NCBI RefSeq assembly: GCF_030297175.1
Contig: NZ_AP028070.1
Span: 372,001-436,000, forward strand
Length of the DNA: 64,000 bases
Direction: 5' to 3'
Source of the DNA: Marinobacter sp. LA51
GTDB lineage: Bacteria > Pseudomonadota > Gammaproteobacteria > Pseudomonadales > Oleiphilaceae
In this document: piece after piece, positions 55,032-63,821 of the stretch
How the letters are laid out: each line of letters starts with the position of its first letter
How positions within the stretch are numbered: position 1 is the stretch's first letter
Notes under the pieces: generated by a model
Seen by the model: the letters and a program-made list of their open reading frames with translations, nothing else
What the model was told of the DNA's origin: nothing
The model's database searches: none
Program-made: the position numbers and the translations under genes

Positions 55032-57917
55032 TTATGCCGGCATAATCGAACACAGGGTGGCTTTGGTCTCTTGCATCTGCGTGACCGAGTCATACCCGTA
55101 TGTTTGAACAACGTTTGTGGATTCACCCAGAACATAAGGGTCTGAGCCCTTGGGGTATTTGTCCCTTAGGGACTTACCTTCCAGGTGCCCGCCGAAGTGG
55201 AATGGCATAAAGGCTACGCCCTCGCCAACACGCTCCGTGACCATCGCTTTGACCTTGATGCGCCCGCCCTCGGGGCCGGCCACCCAGACGTCGTTGCCAT
55301 CCCGGATGTTGAGGTTGTTGGCATCGCGCGGATTTACCTCAATGAACATCTCTTGCTGCAGCTCTGCCAGCCAGGGATTGGAACGCGTCTCGTCACCACC
55401 ACCTTCGTATTCAACCAGTCGGCCGGACGTCAGGATGATGGGGAAGTCCTTACTGAAGTCATTCTTTTGAATGGATTCGTACAAAGTCGGAACACGCCAG
55501 AAGGTTTTATCCGCATAGGTCGGGTAGTCTTTGATCAGATCGCGGCGCGTGGTGTACAGCGGTTCGCGGTGAATCGGGATCGGATCCGGGAAGTTCCAGA
55601 CAATGGCGCGGGCTTTGGCGTTACCAAAGGGGGCGCACTCGTGCTTGATCGCTACACGCTGGATACCACCCGACAGGTCGGTCTTCCAGTTGGTGTTAGC
55701 ACCGGCAACGCCCTCAATGGAGGACCGTTCTTCCGCGGTCAGGTCGGAATCCCAGCCCAGATCCATCAGCATCTGCATGGTGAATTCCGGGTAGCCATCC
55801 TTGATCTCGGAGTTCTTGGAGTAAACGCCGTCCGCCAGAAGGCTTTCGCCGTCGCGCTCCACACCAAAGCGGGCCCGGAAGGTGAGGCCGCCCTTGGATA
55901 CCGGCAAGGACATGTCGTACAGGTTCGGTGTTCCCGGATGATTCATCTCGGGAGTACCCCAGCACGGCCAGGGCATACCGTAGATGTCGCCATCGCAAGG
56001 CCCGCCGTTTGCGCGCAGAGTGGTTTTGTCGAAGTGATGCTGGTTCGCCATGTGTTTTTTCAGGCGTTCCGGCGATTGACCGGTATAACCGATGGTCCAC
56101 ATGCCTCGGTTGAATTCCCGGGTGATGTCTTCAATCGAGGGCTCATCGCCGTCGATAGCAATGTTGCGGAACATGCGATCAGTGAAACCGAACTTGTCCG
56201 CAAACAGCTTCATGATTTCGTGGTCAACCTTCGAATCGAACAATGGCTCGACAACCTTTTCGCGCCACTGCAACGAACGGTTGGAGGCGGTTACGGAACC
56301 CGAGGTTTCGAACTGAGTGGTCGTTGGCAGCAGGTAAGCGCCATCCTTGCGGTCATGCAGCACTGCGGACACCGTGGGGAAGGGGTCCACGACCACCAAC
56401 AGGTCGAGCTTCTCCATGGCCTCTTTCATTTCGAGCATGCGGGTCTGCGAGTTGGGCGCGTGGCCCCACAAAACCATCGCTCGGGTGTTGTCGGGCTGCT
56501 CCAGGTTTTCCTTGGCTTCCAGAACGCCGTCAATCCAACGAGACACGGGAATGCCTTTCTCGTTCATCATGGCTCTGGTCTTGCCGCTCTTGTCCCAGGT
56601 GGCAAAGCGGCCTTTCAGCCATTCCGGATCTTCTTCCCAGACCCGCGCCCAATGGCCCCAGGCTCCAGCGCTCAGGCCGTAGTATCCGGGCAGGGTATCG
56701 GCCAACACGCCGAGATCCGTGGCGCCTTGGACATTATCGTGACCACGGAAGATGTTGGTGCCACCACCGGCAACGCCCATGTTGCCAAGTGCTAACTGCA
56801 ATATGCAGTAAGCGCGGGTGTTGTTGTTACCGTTGGTGTGCTGGGTGCCACCCATGCACCAGATGACGGTGCCCGGGCGGTTGTTTGCCAGGGTACGCGC
56901 TACCCGCTCAAGTTGCCCACCCGGAACGCCAGTAACCCGTTCCACTTCCTCGGGGTTCCAGCGCGCCACTTCCTCACGGATCTCGTCCATGCCGTAAACC
57001 CGGGTGCGAATGAACTCTCCGTCTTCCCAGCCATTCTCGAAAATGTGCCACAGGATGCCCCAGGTCAGTGCAACGTCTGAACCCGGACGCAAACGAACAT
57101 ACTCGTCGGCGTGAGCGGCGGTGCGTGTGAAGCGAGGGTCACAAACGATCAGCGGGGCGTTGTTTTCTTCCTTGGCTTTCAGGATGTGCAACAGCGACAC
57201 CGGGTGCGCTTCCGCCGGGTTGCCCCCGATCAGGAAGATCGCTTTGGACTTGTGAATGTCGTTGTAGGAGTTGGTCATCGCACCGTAGCCCCAGGTATTG
57301 GCTACGCCAGCAACGGTTGTGGAGTGACAGATTCGGGCCTGGTGATCGACGTTGTTGGTGCCCCAGTAGGCGGCAAACTTGCGGTAGAGATAGGCCTGTT
57401 CGTTGTTGAATTTGGCACTGCCTAGCCAGTAGACGGAATCCGGGCCACTCTCGTCGCGGATCTGAAGCATCTTGTCGCCAATTTCGTTGATCGCCTGATC
57501 CCAGGAGATCTTCTGCCACTGACCATCGACCATTTTCATCGGGTGTTTCAGGCGACGCTCGTTGTGAGCGTGTTCCCGAACCGCAGCACCTTTGGCGCAG
57601 TGGGCGCCCATGTTGAAGGGGCTGTCCCAACCGGGTTCCTGGCCCGTCCAGACGCCATTCTGGATCTCAGCCTCGACCGTACAGCCGACCGAACAGTGGG
57701 TGCAGACTGATTTCTTGCGAACGACTTCGCCACCTCCCGTTTCCGGGGTGGCTGCCTTAACGCGAGTGGTGGGCAGCGACAAGGCGGCCATGCCGCCCAC
57801 AGCGACACCGGAGGTGGTCAGAAACTGACGACGATCCATGGTCTTCGCGGAGAGGGATGAAAGTAAAGATCCTGCACGGGAGCCTTTCGCAACCCCGTTG
57901 GTCTTCTTCCTTAACAT
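55032..57917 (-). CDS. fdhA: formate dehydrogenase, molybdopterin catalytic (alpha) subunit
   Basis: The 961-residue subunit oxidises formate to CO2. A twin-arginine signal is visible (MDRRQFLTTSG, Arg29-Arg30) after an N-terminal stretch MLRKKTNGVAKGS. The [4Fe-4S] ligands are Cys72, Cys75, Cys79 and Cys107. The active site has Cys197-His198 (ARICHSTTVAG), so cysteine rather than selenocysteine binds the metal. C-terminal molybdopterin-dinucleotide binding follows (ILTSGRLVEYEGGGDETRSN). It is exported folded, with the beta subunit, by the Tat system. Confidence 0.96.
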   Translation of the reverse strand: MLRKKTNGVAKGSRAGSLLSSLSAKTMDRRQFLTTSGVAVGGMAALSLPTTRVKAATPETGGGEVVRKKSVCTHCSVGCTVEAEIQNGVWTGQEPGWDSPFNMGAHCAKGAAVREHAHNERRLKHPMKMVDGQWQKISWDQAINEIGDKMLQIRDESGPDSVYWLGSAKFNNEQAYLYRKFAAYWGTNNVDHQARICHSTTVAGVANTWGYGAMTNSYNDIHKSKAIFLIGGNPAEAHPVSLLHILKAKEENNAPLIVCDPRFTRTAAHADEYVRLRPGSDVALTWGILWHIFENGWEDGEFIRTRVYGMDEIREEVARWNPEEVERVTGVPGGQLERVARTLANNRPGTVIWCMGGTQHTNGNNNTRAYCILQLALGNMGVAGGGTNIFRGHDNVQGATDLGVLADTLPGYYGLSAGAWGHWARVWEEDPEWLKGRFATWDKSGKTRAMMNEKGIPVSRWIDGVLEAKENLEQPDNTRAMVLWGHAPNSQTRMLEMKEAMEKLDLLVVVDPFPTVSAVLHDRKDGAYLLPTTTQFETSGSVTASNRSLQWREKVVEPLFDSKVDHEIMKLFADKFGFTDRMFRNIAIDGDEPSIEDITREFNRGMWTIGYTGQSPERLKKHMANQHHFDKTTLRANGGPCDGDIYGMPWPCWGTPEMNHPGTPNLYDMSLPVSKGGLTFRARFGVERDGESLLADGVYSKNSEIKDGYPEFTMQMLMDLGWDSDLTAEERSSIEGVAGANTNWKTDLSGGIQRVAIKHECAPFGNAKARAIVWNFPDPIPIHREPLYTTRRDLIKDYPTYADKTFWRVPTLYESIQKNDFSKDFPIILTSGRLVEYEGGGDETRSNPWLAELQQEMFIEVNPRDANNLNIRDGNDVWVAGPEGGRIKVKAMVTERVGEGVAFMPFHFGGHLEGKSLRDKYPKGSDPYVLGESTNVVQTYGYDSVTQMQETKATLCSIMPA

Positions 57918-58004
57918 GTCAGTTACCTCTGTTGTTTTTCTTCTCGTTTCAGAGGCGTGCGGTCATCCTAGGGCATCACGCAACCTTGGCTGACTCACGC
58001 TTCC

Positions 58005-58196
58005 TTAAAAGCGAGCCGATTCGAGATATTTACGTGTGTGCTCAGTGTCACGCAGGCCGCGGCTTTTCGGGACATTGGGTTTGATGACCTCAGCGGTGGC
58101 GTTTGGCGCAACGGCCATGGCAACGGCTGCGGGAGCGGCAGCGGCTGCCAGTCGCAGGAAGCGACGACGACTGTTTTCTTGCTCTTGGTGGTCCAT
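58005..58196 (-). CDS. formate dehydrogenase region TAT-signal protein
   Basis: The 63-residue protein has a twin-arginine motif NSRRRFLRLAAAAAPAAVA and a tail VPKSRGLRDTEHTRKYLESARF that recurs in small proteins encoded beside formate dehydrogenase (the formate dehydrogenase region TAT target family). Its role is unknown; a periplasmic or Tat-chaperoning role is likely. It lies between the TorD-type chaperone gene and the catalytic subunit gene. Confidence 0.88.
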   Translation of the reverse strand: MDHQEQENSRRRFLRLAAAAAPAAVAMAVAPNATAEVIKPNVPKSRGLRDTEHTRKYLESARF

Positions 58197-58236
58197 AGAA
58201 CACCTCTACCTCAGTAAAGGGATCGCCTCGATCCCG

Positions 58237-58848
58237 TCATTGAATCGCAAACGCATCAGCCTCCACGGCCATGAAAGCTCGCCCGAGGGAGCCGACAGGC
58301 GCGTAGAAAACCGCAGCTTGCGCTTTCTCCAAATCGGTAAAAAACAACTCCGCCCATTTGGCTAAGTGAGCGTCAAAAAAGGCTTTTTGCGAAGGCAGGT
58401 CACTGTCACACACGAACTCACCAGTAATAATGCCCGCCATGATTTCACACAGCGTGCCCATGTGATCTTCGGGTTCCTTGACGTCGTCGTTCGCTTTGAT
58501 GCCCCTGGACATTAAATCGGTACGCAACTCAGCGAGAGGTCTCTCGTTCAGAAATCCGGTGAGGTAATAACTGGCGTAGGGCAGTAATTCACCACGGCCA
58601 AGGCCGACGAAAAGGCTGTTGTACTCCCGTTCAGCGTCAACAGGTGAGGTGCGTTCAGCAAGGGCAGCAAGATTCTTCGAAGCAGAGCCAATTGGCGTGC
58701 TGTCGCCTTGCAGAGATGACAATCCCCGCAGCAATTCGCGCGAAGGCGGGTTGCCGAGCAGGGCGCCCAGCAACTGATACATTTGTGCGCGCGCTCGATC
58801 TTCTTCACAAATCGAGCGGGGGCACGGAGCTTCAACGGCGTTGGTCAA
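58237..58848 (-). CDS. TorD/DmsD-type Tat chaperone for formate dehydrogenase
   Basis: The 203-residue, all-helical protein has the TorD family pattern: RAQMYQLLGALLGNPPSRELL, EYNSLFVGLGRGELLPYASYYLTGFLNERPLAEL and PEDHMGTLCEIMAGII. Such proteins bind the twin-arginine signal of a molybdoenzyme until its cofactor is inserted. Its partner is probably FdhA encoded 320 bases downstream, or the small TAT protein between them. Confidence 0.9.
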   Translation of the reverse strand: MTNAVEAPCPRSICEEDRARAQMYQLLGALLGNPPSRELLRGLSSLQGDSTPIGSASKNLAALAERTSPVDAEREYNSLFVGLGRGELLPYASYYLTGFLNERPLAELRTDLMSRGIKANDDVKEPEDHMGTLCEIMAGIITGEFVCDSDLPSQKAFFDAHLAKWAELFFTDLEKAQAAVFYAPVGSLGRAFMAVEADAFAIQ

Positions 58849-58964
58849 AACTGCTCTCTCATTTTAATTTTTGGAATTGTTTTAACTACTGTCTATAGAC
58901 CCGTTCGGATCAGCGCGCAACCGATAGTTGAGACTCTCATCTTTTGACAAGGTTTCTGAATTGA

Positions 58965-59549
58965 TCAGTCGAAACGCATCCGTGGCCGATAATGTGGTAT
59001 CGGTGTTTCCTCAGCGTCTGCAATTACAGGCTTGATGCGCTCTTCGGCTTGGGGCTCGTTGACCGGTTCCCGGCTTTCTCTTGGGTTTTCTTCTTTGGCT
59101 TGATCGGTGATCCGGTCCTCAACCTGTTCATCAGGTTTTTCCATTGCCCGGTCAGTTCGGTTCAAAAAACCCTTGCCGACCTGATAAATGGTCTTTGCCC
59201 CTTTTATGCCGGGAGCCGAATCGGTGAAGTCCTCATCGTAGTCATTGAGTCCGTCGAGCACCGCCAGAACGGGGTTGGATTTCCAGAGCGAGCGCAGGGC
59301 CTTGCGGCGTAGAAGTTCCGGGATTTCCTTGCGCATGAATCCGGTTATGTCCGTGCCCAGCTCGATGGCATCCGGATCGGGCAAATCGTACTTCTTCAGT
59401 ACTTCATGCTCGGGGAGGGCTTCGTTTACGGCAAGTTCCTGTTCTAAGGGAGCTGGCTCTGGCTCAACAGCCAAGGGTGGGGCGGGCTCAACCTCGTGCC
59501 GAGCTTCGGTTTTTATGCGCGACCAACGCTGCCAGCGTGACTCAGCCAT
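58965..59549 (-). CDS. DUF3306 domain protein
   Basis: The 194-residue protein begins AESRWQRWSRIKTEARHEVEP and has LPEHEVLKKYDLPDPDAIELGTDITGFMRKEIPELLRRKALRSLWKSNPVLAVLDGLNDYDEDFTD, spread over three motifs, the core of DUF3306. Both ends are acidic and proline rich, so probably unstructured. DUF3306 and DUF3305 genes occur together next to formate dehydrogenases, but their activity is unknown. It starts on the last base of the DUF3305 stop. Confidence 0.85.
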   Translation of the reverse strand: MAESRWQRWSRIKTEARHEVEPAPPLAVEPEPAPLEQELAVNEALPEHEVLKKYDLPDPDAIELGTDITGFMRKEIPELLRRKALRSLWKSNPVLAVLDGLNDYDEDFTDSAPGIKGAKTIYQVGKGFLNRTDRAMEKPDEQVEDRITDQAKEENPRESREPVNEPQAEERIKPVIADAEETPIPHYRPRMRFD

Positions 59550-60127
59550 CAGTGCACTCTCGGTTTTTTGATATTGGAAGGCGCGCGGAAGACATCGCTC
59601 TGCTGGCGAATGCGAGCATCACCTTTGCCATCCTGAATGCCGTCAATTCGGTGTTTGTCCCGCTGGCGTTTCTTGAACGGCTCTTCGATGTAGTGCAGGT
59701 CGACGAACTCTTTGATCCAGGCTGCCAGCGACTCAGGCACTGGAACCGGTTCGACGATGCTCTCACCACTGTCCAATGCATCCAGCGCTTCGAAGGCGCT
59801 GGCGGTAATGGTGCTGACGAACCACCCGGACGGGGAGCGATTGGTGTCGTCGCGATCCATGATGATCCACACAGACGGGACCGTCATGTTCAGGGACACC
59901 AGATAGGATTCAACGTCGGCACGGAATAGCTCCATACATACAGTACCGGCGTGGTAATCGATCACTTCACCCTCGCGGACCATTTCTTTCCAGAATGCCT
60001 CCGGTGCGCCAGGAATCACCGCGACCGGCTTCCAGATTTCTTGCGCCCAACGAGTAACGCCCGGTGACCGGCGAACAACGGCCCCGACTTTTAACTCGCG
60101 CTTCCAACTCTCTGTGCGACGGCTCAT
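59549..60127 (-). CDS. DUF3305 domain protein
   Basis: The 192-residue protein has KVGAVVRRSPGVTRWAQEIWKPVAV, YHAGTVCMELFRADVESYLVSLNMTVPSVWIIM and VPESLAAWIKEFVDLHYIEEPFKKRQRDK, the pattern of DUF3305. The charged C-terminal tail is likely disordered. It is the first gene of the leftward fdh set and couples to DUF3306 by a one-base overlap. A role in enzyme assembly is inferred from repeated co-occurrence only. Confidence 0.85.
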   Translation of the reverse strand: MSRRTESWKRELKVGAVVRRSPGVTRWAQEIWKPVAVIPGAPEAFWKEMVREGEVIDYHAGTVCMELFRADVESYLVSLNMTVPSVWIIMDRDDTNRSPSGWFVSTITASAFEALDALDSGESIVEPVPVPESLAAWIKEFVDLHYIEEPFKKRQRDKHRIDGIQDGKGDARIRQQSDVFRAPSNIKKPRVH

Positions 60128-60171
60128 GAGGATTCTCTTTTGTTATCTCTTGAAGCTAGCAGTGGCGTTAC

Positions 60172-60195
60172 AAATATCCAAATATCCAATTGTCC
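60172..60195. repeat. three 8-base tandem repeats in the fdh divergent promoter region
   Basis: AAATATCC, AAATATCC and AATTGTCC lie end to end in the middle of the 148-base gap between DUF3305 and the Fe-S protein gene. A position between two divergent operons makes them a candidate regulator site. No known consensus (FNR, NarL, FhlA) matches. Confidence 0.5.
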
Positions 60196-60275
60196 AAGAT
60201 CAAACGGCTGTGGCATGCTCGAAACTTGGGTTGGCTACGTACACGTATAAAAACAACGATAGAGTCAAAATCCTG

Positions 60276-62255
60276 ATGACGGCAAAAAAAAACCTACTGC
60301 TCTGCAGCTGCGACAAAACCCAGTCGTTTGACCCGGAGCAACTGCGAACGGCCGCGGCAGCGGATCACGTCATCGCAGTTGATCAACTGTGCGGCAACGA
60401 GCTGGCCACGGCTGCGGAATCTCTGAGCGGCAAGAGCGACGTCCTCATCGCGTGTGGCCAACAGGCCGCCTTGTTTGAACGATTAAGTGAAGACGTTGAA
60501 GCGGAATTTCAGCACTCGGCACCTCTTAATACCATCGATATTCGTGATCGCGCTGGATGGAGTGCACCGAATGCCGACCCCAGGCGCCTGAACGCCAAGC
60601 AGGCGGCGCTGATTGCTGCAGCGCAATTGCCGCCGCCCATGGCGCCGGTAAAGACCATCCAGTCCAGCGGCGTTTGCTGCATCGTTGGCCCCACCGAGCA
60701 GGCCATTCGCATGGCCGAGTTGGTGCAGGACGAACTCGGTGTCACCTGTGTCGTCAGTGACAAGGGATTGCTACAACTACCGTCCGCCGGTTACGACGTG
60801 GCGCGGGGCCAACTGATCGCCGCCCAGGGCGCGCTGGGCAATTTCCAGCTTGAGTTTTCCCAGCTGCAAAGTCTGAATCCCGCGGGCCGCGGCGCTGTCG
60901 GTTACGGTGAGGTAAAAGCGAGCGCCCGCAGTCAGTGCGACGTGTTTATCGACCTTCGCGGTGGTGAGCCCGCGTTCCCCAGCCATCAAAAGCGCAATGG
61001 CTATTTTTGGGCCGACCCATCCAAACCCGGCGAGTTGGAGCGTATCGCTTTAACGGCCCGGGACCGGGTCGGTGAGTTTGAGAAAACCGTGTACTTCAAC
61101 CTTGAAACCTCGTTGTGCGCGCACTCCCGAGCCAACCAACCCGGTTGCACTCGGTGTCTGGATGTCTGTCCGACCGAAGCCATTTTCTCCTTTGGAGAGC
61201 ATGTTCAGATCGATTCGGATATCTGCGCCGGCTGCGGCTCCTGTGCGGCAGTCTGTCCGACATCGGCAGTGACCATGAACGAAACGCCGTTCGAGGCTAT
61301 TACCAAAGCGGTTGATGTGATGGCCAAGGTCTACCGTGAGCAGACCAACGAATCCCCGCGCCTGGTTTTCCACACCCTCAACACGGGTGGTGATGCCATT
61401 GCGCACCTGGCTCGTTATGGCGATGGGCTGGCGGATGATCTGATTCCTCTGGGGCTGGAGCATGTGGATCGTATTGGCCATGCCGAACTGCTGGCAGCGT
61501 TGGGGGCAGGTTACGCCGAAGTGCTGATCCTTGCCGACAATGAAGAAGACCGTCAGGCCGTTGCCTCGGAGGTTGAACTTACCCAGGTCATGGTCAGCGG
61601 TGCCCATCAGTCTCCCAGTCGAGTCCGGGTTGTCGAAGCTGACGAACTGAGTGGGGCTGGCGACAATGCCGGACGTGTCAGCGAACCGGTGTTGCTGGTT
61701 GGTGGCCGCCGCGACATTACGCGGGTCACGGTTGGCGCGATGGCGGATAAGATCGAGGCGCCGATTCCTCTGCCAGTGGGCGCCCCGTACGGTGCGATTG
61801 AAATTGATTCTGATAAATGCACGCTGTGCCTGGCCTGTGTCTCCCTGTGCCCGACCGGCGCGCTCAACGATCATCCGGACCGGCCAGAGGTACAGTTCAC
61901 AGAAAATGCCTGTGTTCAGTGCGGCGTTTGTGAGAGCACCTGCCCCGAGACAGCCATCATGCTCAAGCCTCAACTGGATCTCTCGAAGGATGCGCTGAGC
62001 GCCCGGGCACTGCACGGCGAGGAGCCGTTTGAGTGCATCAGTTGTGGTAAGCCTTTCGGCGTCGCCAGCACGATCAAGCGGATCGTTGAGAAGCTGGAGA
62101 ACCAGCACTGGATGTACACCAATTCTGACAATGTGCAGCTCATCAAGATGTGTGACGATTGTCGGGTCAAAGCCCAATTCCATGGCGAGAACGCGCCCAT
62201 GGCCGGGGGCGAGCGTCCCCGGGTTCGCACCAGTGACGACTACCGAGACAGTTAA
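60276..62255 (+). CDS. multi-cluster 4Fe-4S protein of the fdh locus
   Basis: The protein is about 659 residues. The N-terminal third starts KNLLLCSCDKTQSFD and resembles a region of unknown function. Then come ferredoxin-type clusters: PGCTRCLDVCPTEAI with CAGCGSCAAVCPTSAV near the middle and CTLCLACVSLCPTGAL with CVQCGVCESTCPETAI further on, plus CISCGKPF near the end. It is likely cytoplasmic, with no signal peptide. Relatives lie beside DUF3305/3306 in many formate dehydrogenase loci. The start ATG has a weak ribosome site; an upstream frame to 60114 is unlikely. Confidence 0.85.
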   Translation: MTAKKNLLLCSCDKTQSFDPEQLRTAAAADHVIAVDQLCGNELATAAESLSGKSDVLIACGQQAALFERLSEDVEAEFQHSAPLNTIDIRDRAGWSAPNADPRRLNAKQAALIAAAQLPPPMAPVKTIQSSGVCCIVGPTEQAIRMAELVQDELGVTCVVSDKGLLQLPSAGYDVARGQLIAAQGALGNFQLEFSQLQSLNPAGRGAVGYGEVKASARSQCDVFIDLRGGEPAFPSHQKRNGYFWADPSKPGELERIALTARDRVGEFEKTVYFNLETSLCAHSRANQPGCTRCLDVCPTEAIFSFGEHVQIDSDICAGCGSCAAVCPTSAVTMNETPFEAITKAVDVMAKVYREQTNESPRLVFHTLNTGGDAIAHLARYGDGLADDLIPLGLEHVDRIGHAELLAALGAGYAEVLILADNEEDRQAVASEVELTQVMVSGAHQSPSRVRVVEADELSGAGDNAGRVSEPVLLVGGRRDITRVTVGAMADKIEAPIPLPVGAPYGAIEIDSDKCTLCLACVSLCPTGALNDHPDRPEVQFTENACVQCGVCESTCPETAIMLKPQLDLSKDALSARALHGEEPFECISCGKPFGVASTIKRIVEKLENQHWMYTNSDNVQLIKMCDDCRVKAQFHGENAPMAGGERPRVRTSDDYRDS

Positions 62256-62274
62256 ACACTCAACAGGACACAAC

Positions 62275-63120
62275 ATGGTTGAATACGTTGACGCCGGGAA
62301 AAGCAGCATCATCGGCACCGATGCACCGCGGCCACAGGATAAAAACCCGAAGGGCATTGATCGTATTATTGCCATTGCGTCGGGCAAGGGCGGCGTGGGC
62401 AAGTCGACGGTAGCGTCGAATCTGGCGGTTGCCCTGGCCTCGAAAGGCCTCAAGGTGGGTTTGCTGGACGCGGACGTTTACGGACCCAGTCAGCCCCGCA
62501 TGCTGGGTGTTTCAGGGCGCCCTTCCAGCCCCGATGGACATACCATCCTGCCTCTGCGCAATCACGGTGTGACCTTGATGTCTCTGGGCCTGATGGCCAC
62601 GGAAGACGAAGCCATTGTCTGGCGTGGGCCCATGCTGATGGGCGCTCTTGAGCAGATGATGAATCAGGTGGATTGGGGCCGTTTGGACGTGCTGCTGGTG
62701 GATCTGCCTCCGGGTACCGGTGATGTCCAGATGACCCTGAGTCAGAAATTCTTTGTCGCTGGCGCGGTTGTGGTCTCGACCCCCCAGGACATTGCCCTGA
62801 TGGACGCCCGCAAGGGCATCGACATGTTCAACCGTATGGAGGTGCCACTCTTTGGCCTGATCGAGAACATGGCCTCTTTCGTTTGTGACGGCTGCGGCAA
62901 AGAGCACCATCCCTTTGGCTCCGGCGGCGCCCGGGCTGAGGCGGAAAAACTGGGAGCGCCTTTCCTGGGTGAGATTCCCCTCGATCTGGATATCCGGATT
63001 GGTTCCGACGGCGGCGTTCCGATTGTCGTGTCCAAGCCGGAAAGCCCCCAGGCTCAGGCCTTCCAGCGCATTGCCGATGACATCGTGGCCTCCGATGTTT
63101 ACGCCCGGGCGCTGCGATGA
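62275..63120 (+). CDS. apbC: Mrp/NBP35-type ATP-binding Fe-S carrier
   Basis: The 281-residue P-loop protein has a deviant Walker A, ASGKGGVGKSTVASNLAVAL, then LLDADVYGPSQPRML, VDLPPGTGDVQMTL and a C-terminal Cys-x2-Cys (FVCDGCGKEHHPFG) that binds a bridging cluster. It lacks the N-terminal MIP18-like domain of the E. coli ApbC. It delivers Fe-S clusters, here probably to formate dehydrogenase or the neighbouring Fe-S protein. A longer frame from 62029 overlaps that gene and is unlikely. Confidence 0.9.
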   Translation: MVEYVDAGKSSIIGTDAPRPQDKNPKGIDRIIAIASGKGGVGKSTVASNLAVALASKGLKVGLLDADVYGPSQPRMLGVSGRPSSPDGHTILPLRNHGVTLMSLGLMATEDEAIVWRGPMLMGALEQMMNQVDWGRLDVLLVDLPPGTGDVQMTLSQKFFVAGAVVVSTPQDIALMDARKGIDMFNRMEVPLFGLIENMASFVCDGCGKEHHPFGSGGARAEAEKLGAPFLGEIPLDLDIRIGSDGGVPIVVSKPESPQAQAFQRIADDIVASDVYARALR

Positions 63121-63821
63121 CCGAATCACCTCAGTTCCCACCGTTGTTCTCGGGAGAGGCGGTCCCGCGGCACACCGATCCATTCGATAAAGCCGTCAGC
63201 CGAGCCATTGCCGGTGTGGATTCGGGCACCGTTTTTTACTCTGAGGCTGTCGACACGTTACGGGCCGCGTTGGTGCTGGCGCCGGAAACACCGCTGGAAG
63301 AGGCTGTTCAGGCCGTCTACGTGGCCCAGATAGGCCTGGCTGAGAGTCTGGGAGCACTGGCTCCACCCGAAGTGCCGGTGCACTTTGTCTGGCCCGACCG
63401 CATCAAAGTGAATGGCGCGGTTTGTGGCAGCGTTCGATTTGCATCGGATGTGTCGGACCCCAGGGCGGAGCCGGACTGGTTGGTGATCGGGATCGAAATG
63501 CCCTTCATCCACCCGGGCAATGAGCCGGGAGAAAACCCAAACACTACCTGTCTGCATGAAGAAGGATGTGTCGATATCACCCCCATGGGTTTGCTGGAAA
63601 GCTGGTCGAAACACACGTTGTTGTGGCTGACCTACTTTATGGACAGCGGCTTTCAGCGCGTCCACGACGAATGGCGACCTCGCTGTGACACGCTTGGCGA
63701 AACCATTGAGAAGCCAATGCCCGGCGTGTTCGTTGGCCTGGACGAAAAAGGCCGAATGCTGTTGCGCCAGGGCGCGATGACCGAGACCTTGAGTTTGATT
63801 GAATTCGCGGAGCACCTATGA
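63117..63821 (+). CDS. biotin/lipoate-protein-ligase-like protein (DUF4444 type)
   Basis: The 234-residue protein has features of a biotin/lipoate ligase-like domain: PVHFVWPDRIKVNGAVCGSVRFA, in which the KVNG element resembles the ligase lysine loop, and DWLVIGIEMPFIH. The C-terminal part (GVFVGLDEKGRMLLRQGAMTETLSL) resembles the biotin repressor's SH3-like tail. No biotin or lipoate acceptor is near. It overlaps the Mrp gene by 4 bases, so its work is probably tied to fdh maturation. Confidence 0.7.
   Translation: MTESPQFPPLFSGEAVPRHTDPFDKAVSRAIAGVDSGTVFYSEAVDTLRAALVLAPETPLEEAVQAVYVAQIGLAESLGALAPPEVPVHFVWPDRIKVNGAVCGSVRFASDVSDPRAEPDWLVIGIEMPFIHPGNEPGENPNTTCLHEEGCVDITPMGLLESWSKHTLLWLTYFMDSGFQRVHDEWRPRCDTLGETIEKPMPGVFVGLDEKGRMLLRQGAMTETLSLIEFAEHL

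Noticed and set aside
55185..56795. Long plus-strand frame opposite the formate dehydrogenase alpha gene
   Set aside because: The reverse strand encodes a clear molybdoenzyme with all motifs; the plus-strand frame has no family features.
61050..62453. Reverse-strand frame of 467 codons opposite the Fe-S protein and Mrp genes
   Set aside because: It crosses two well supported genes and their junction, so it is an antisense artefact.
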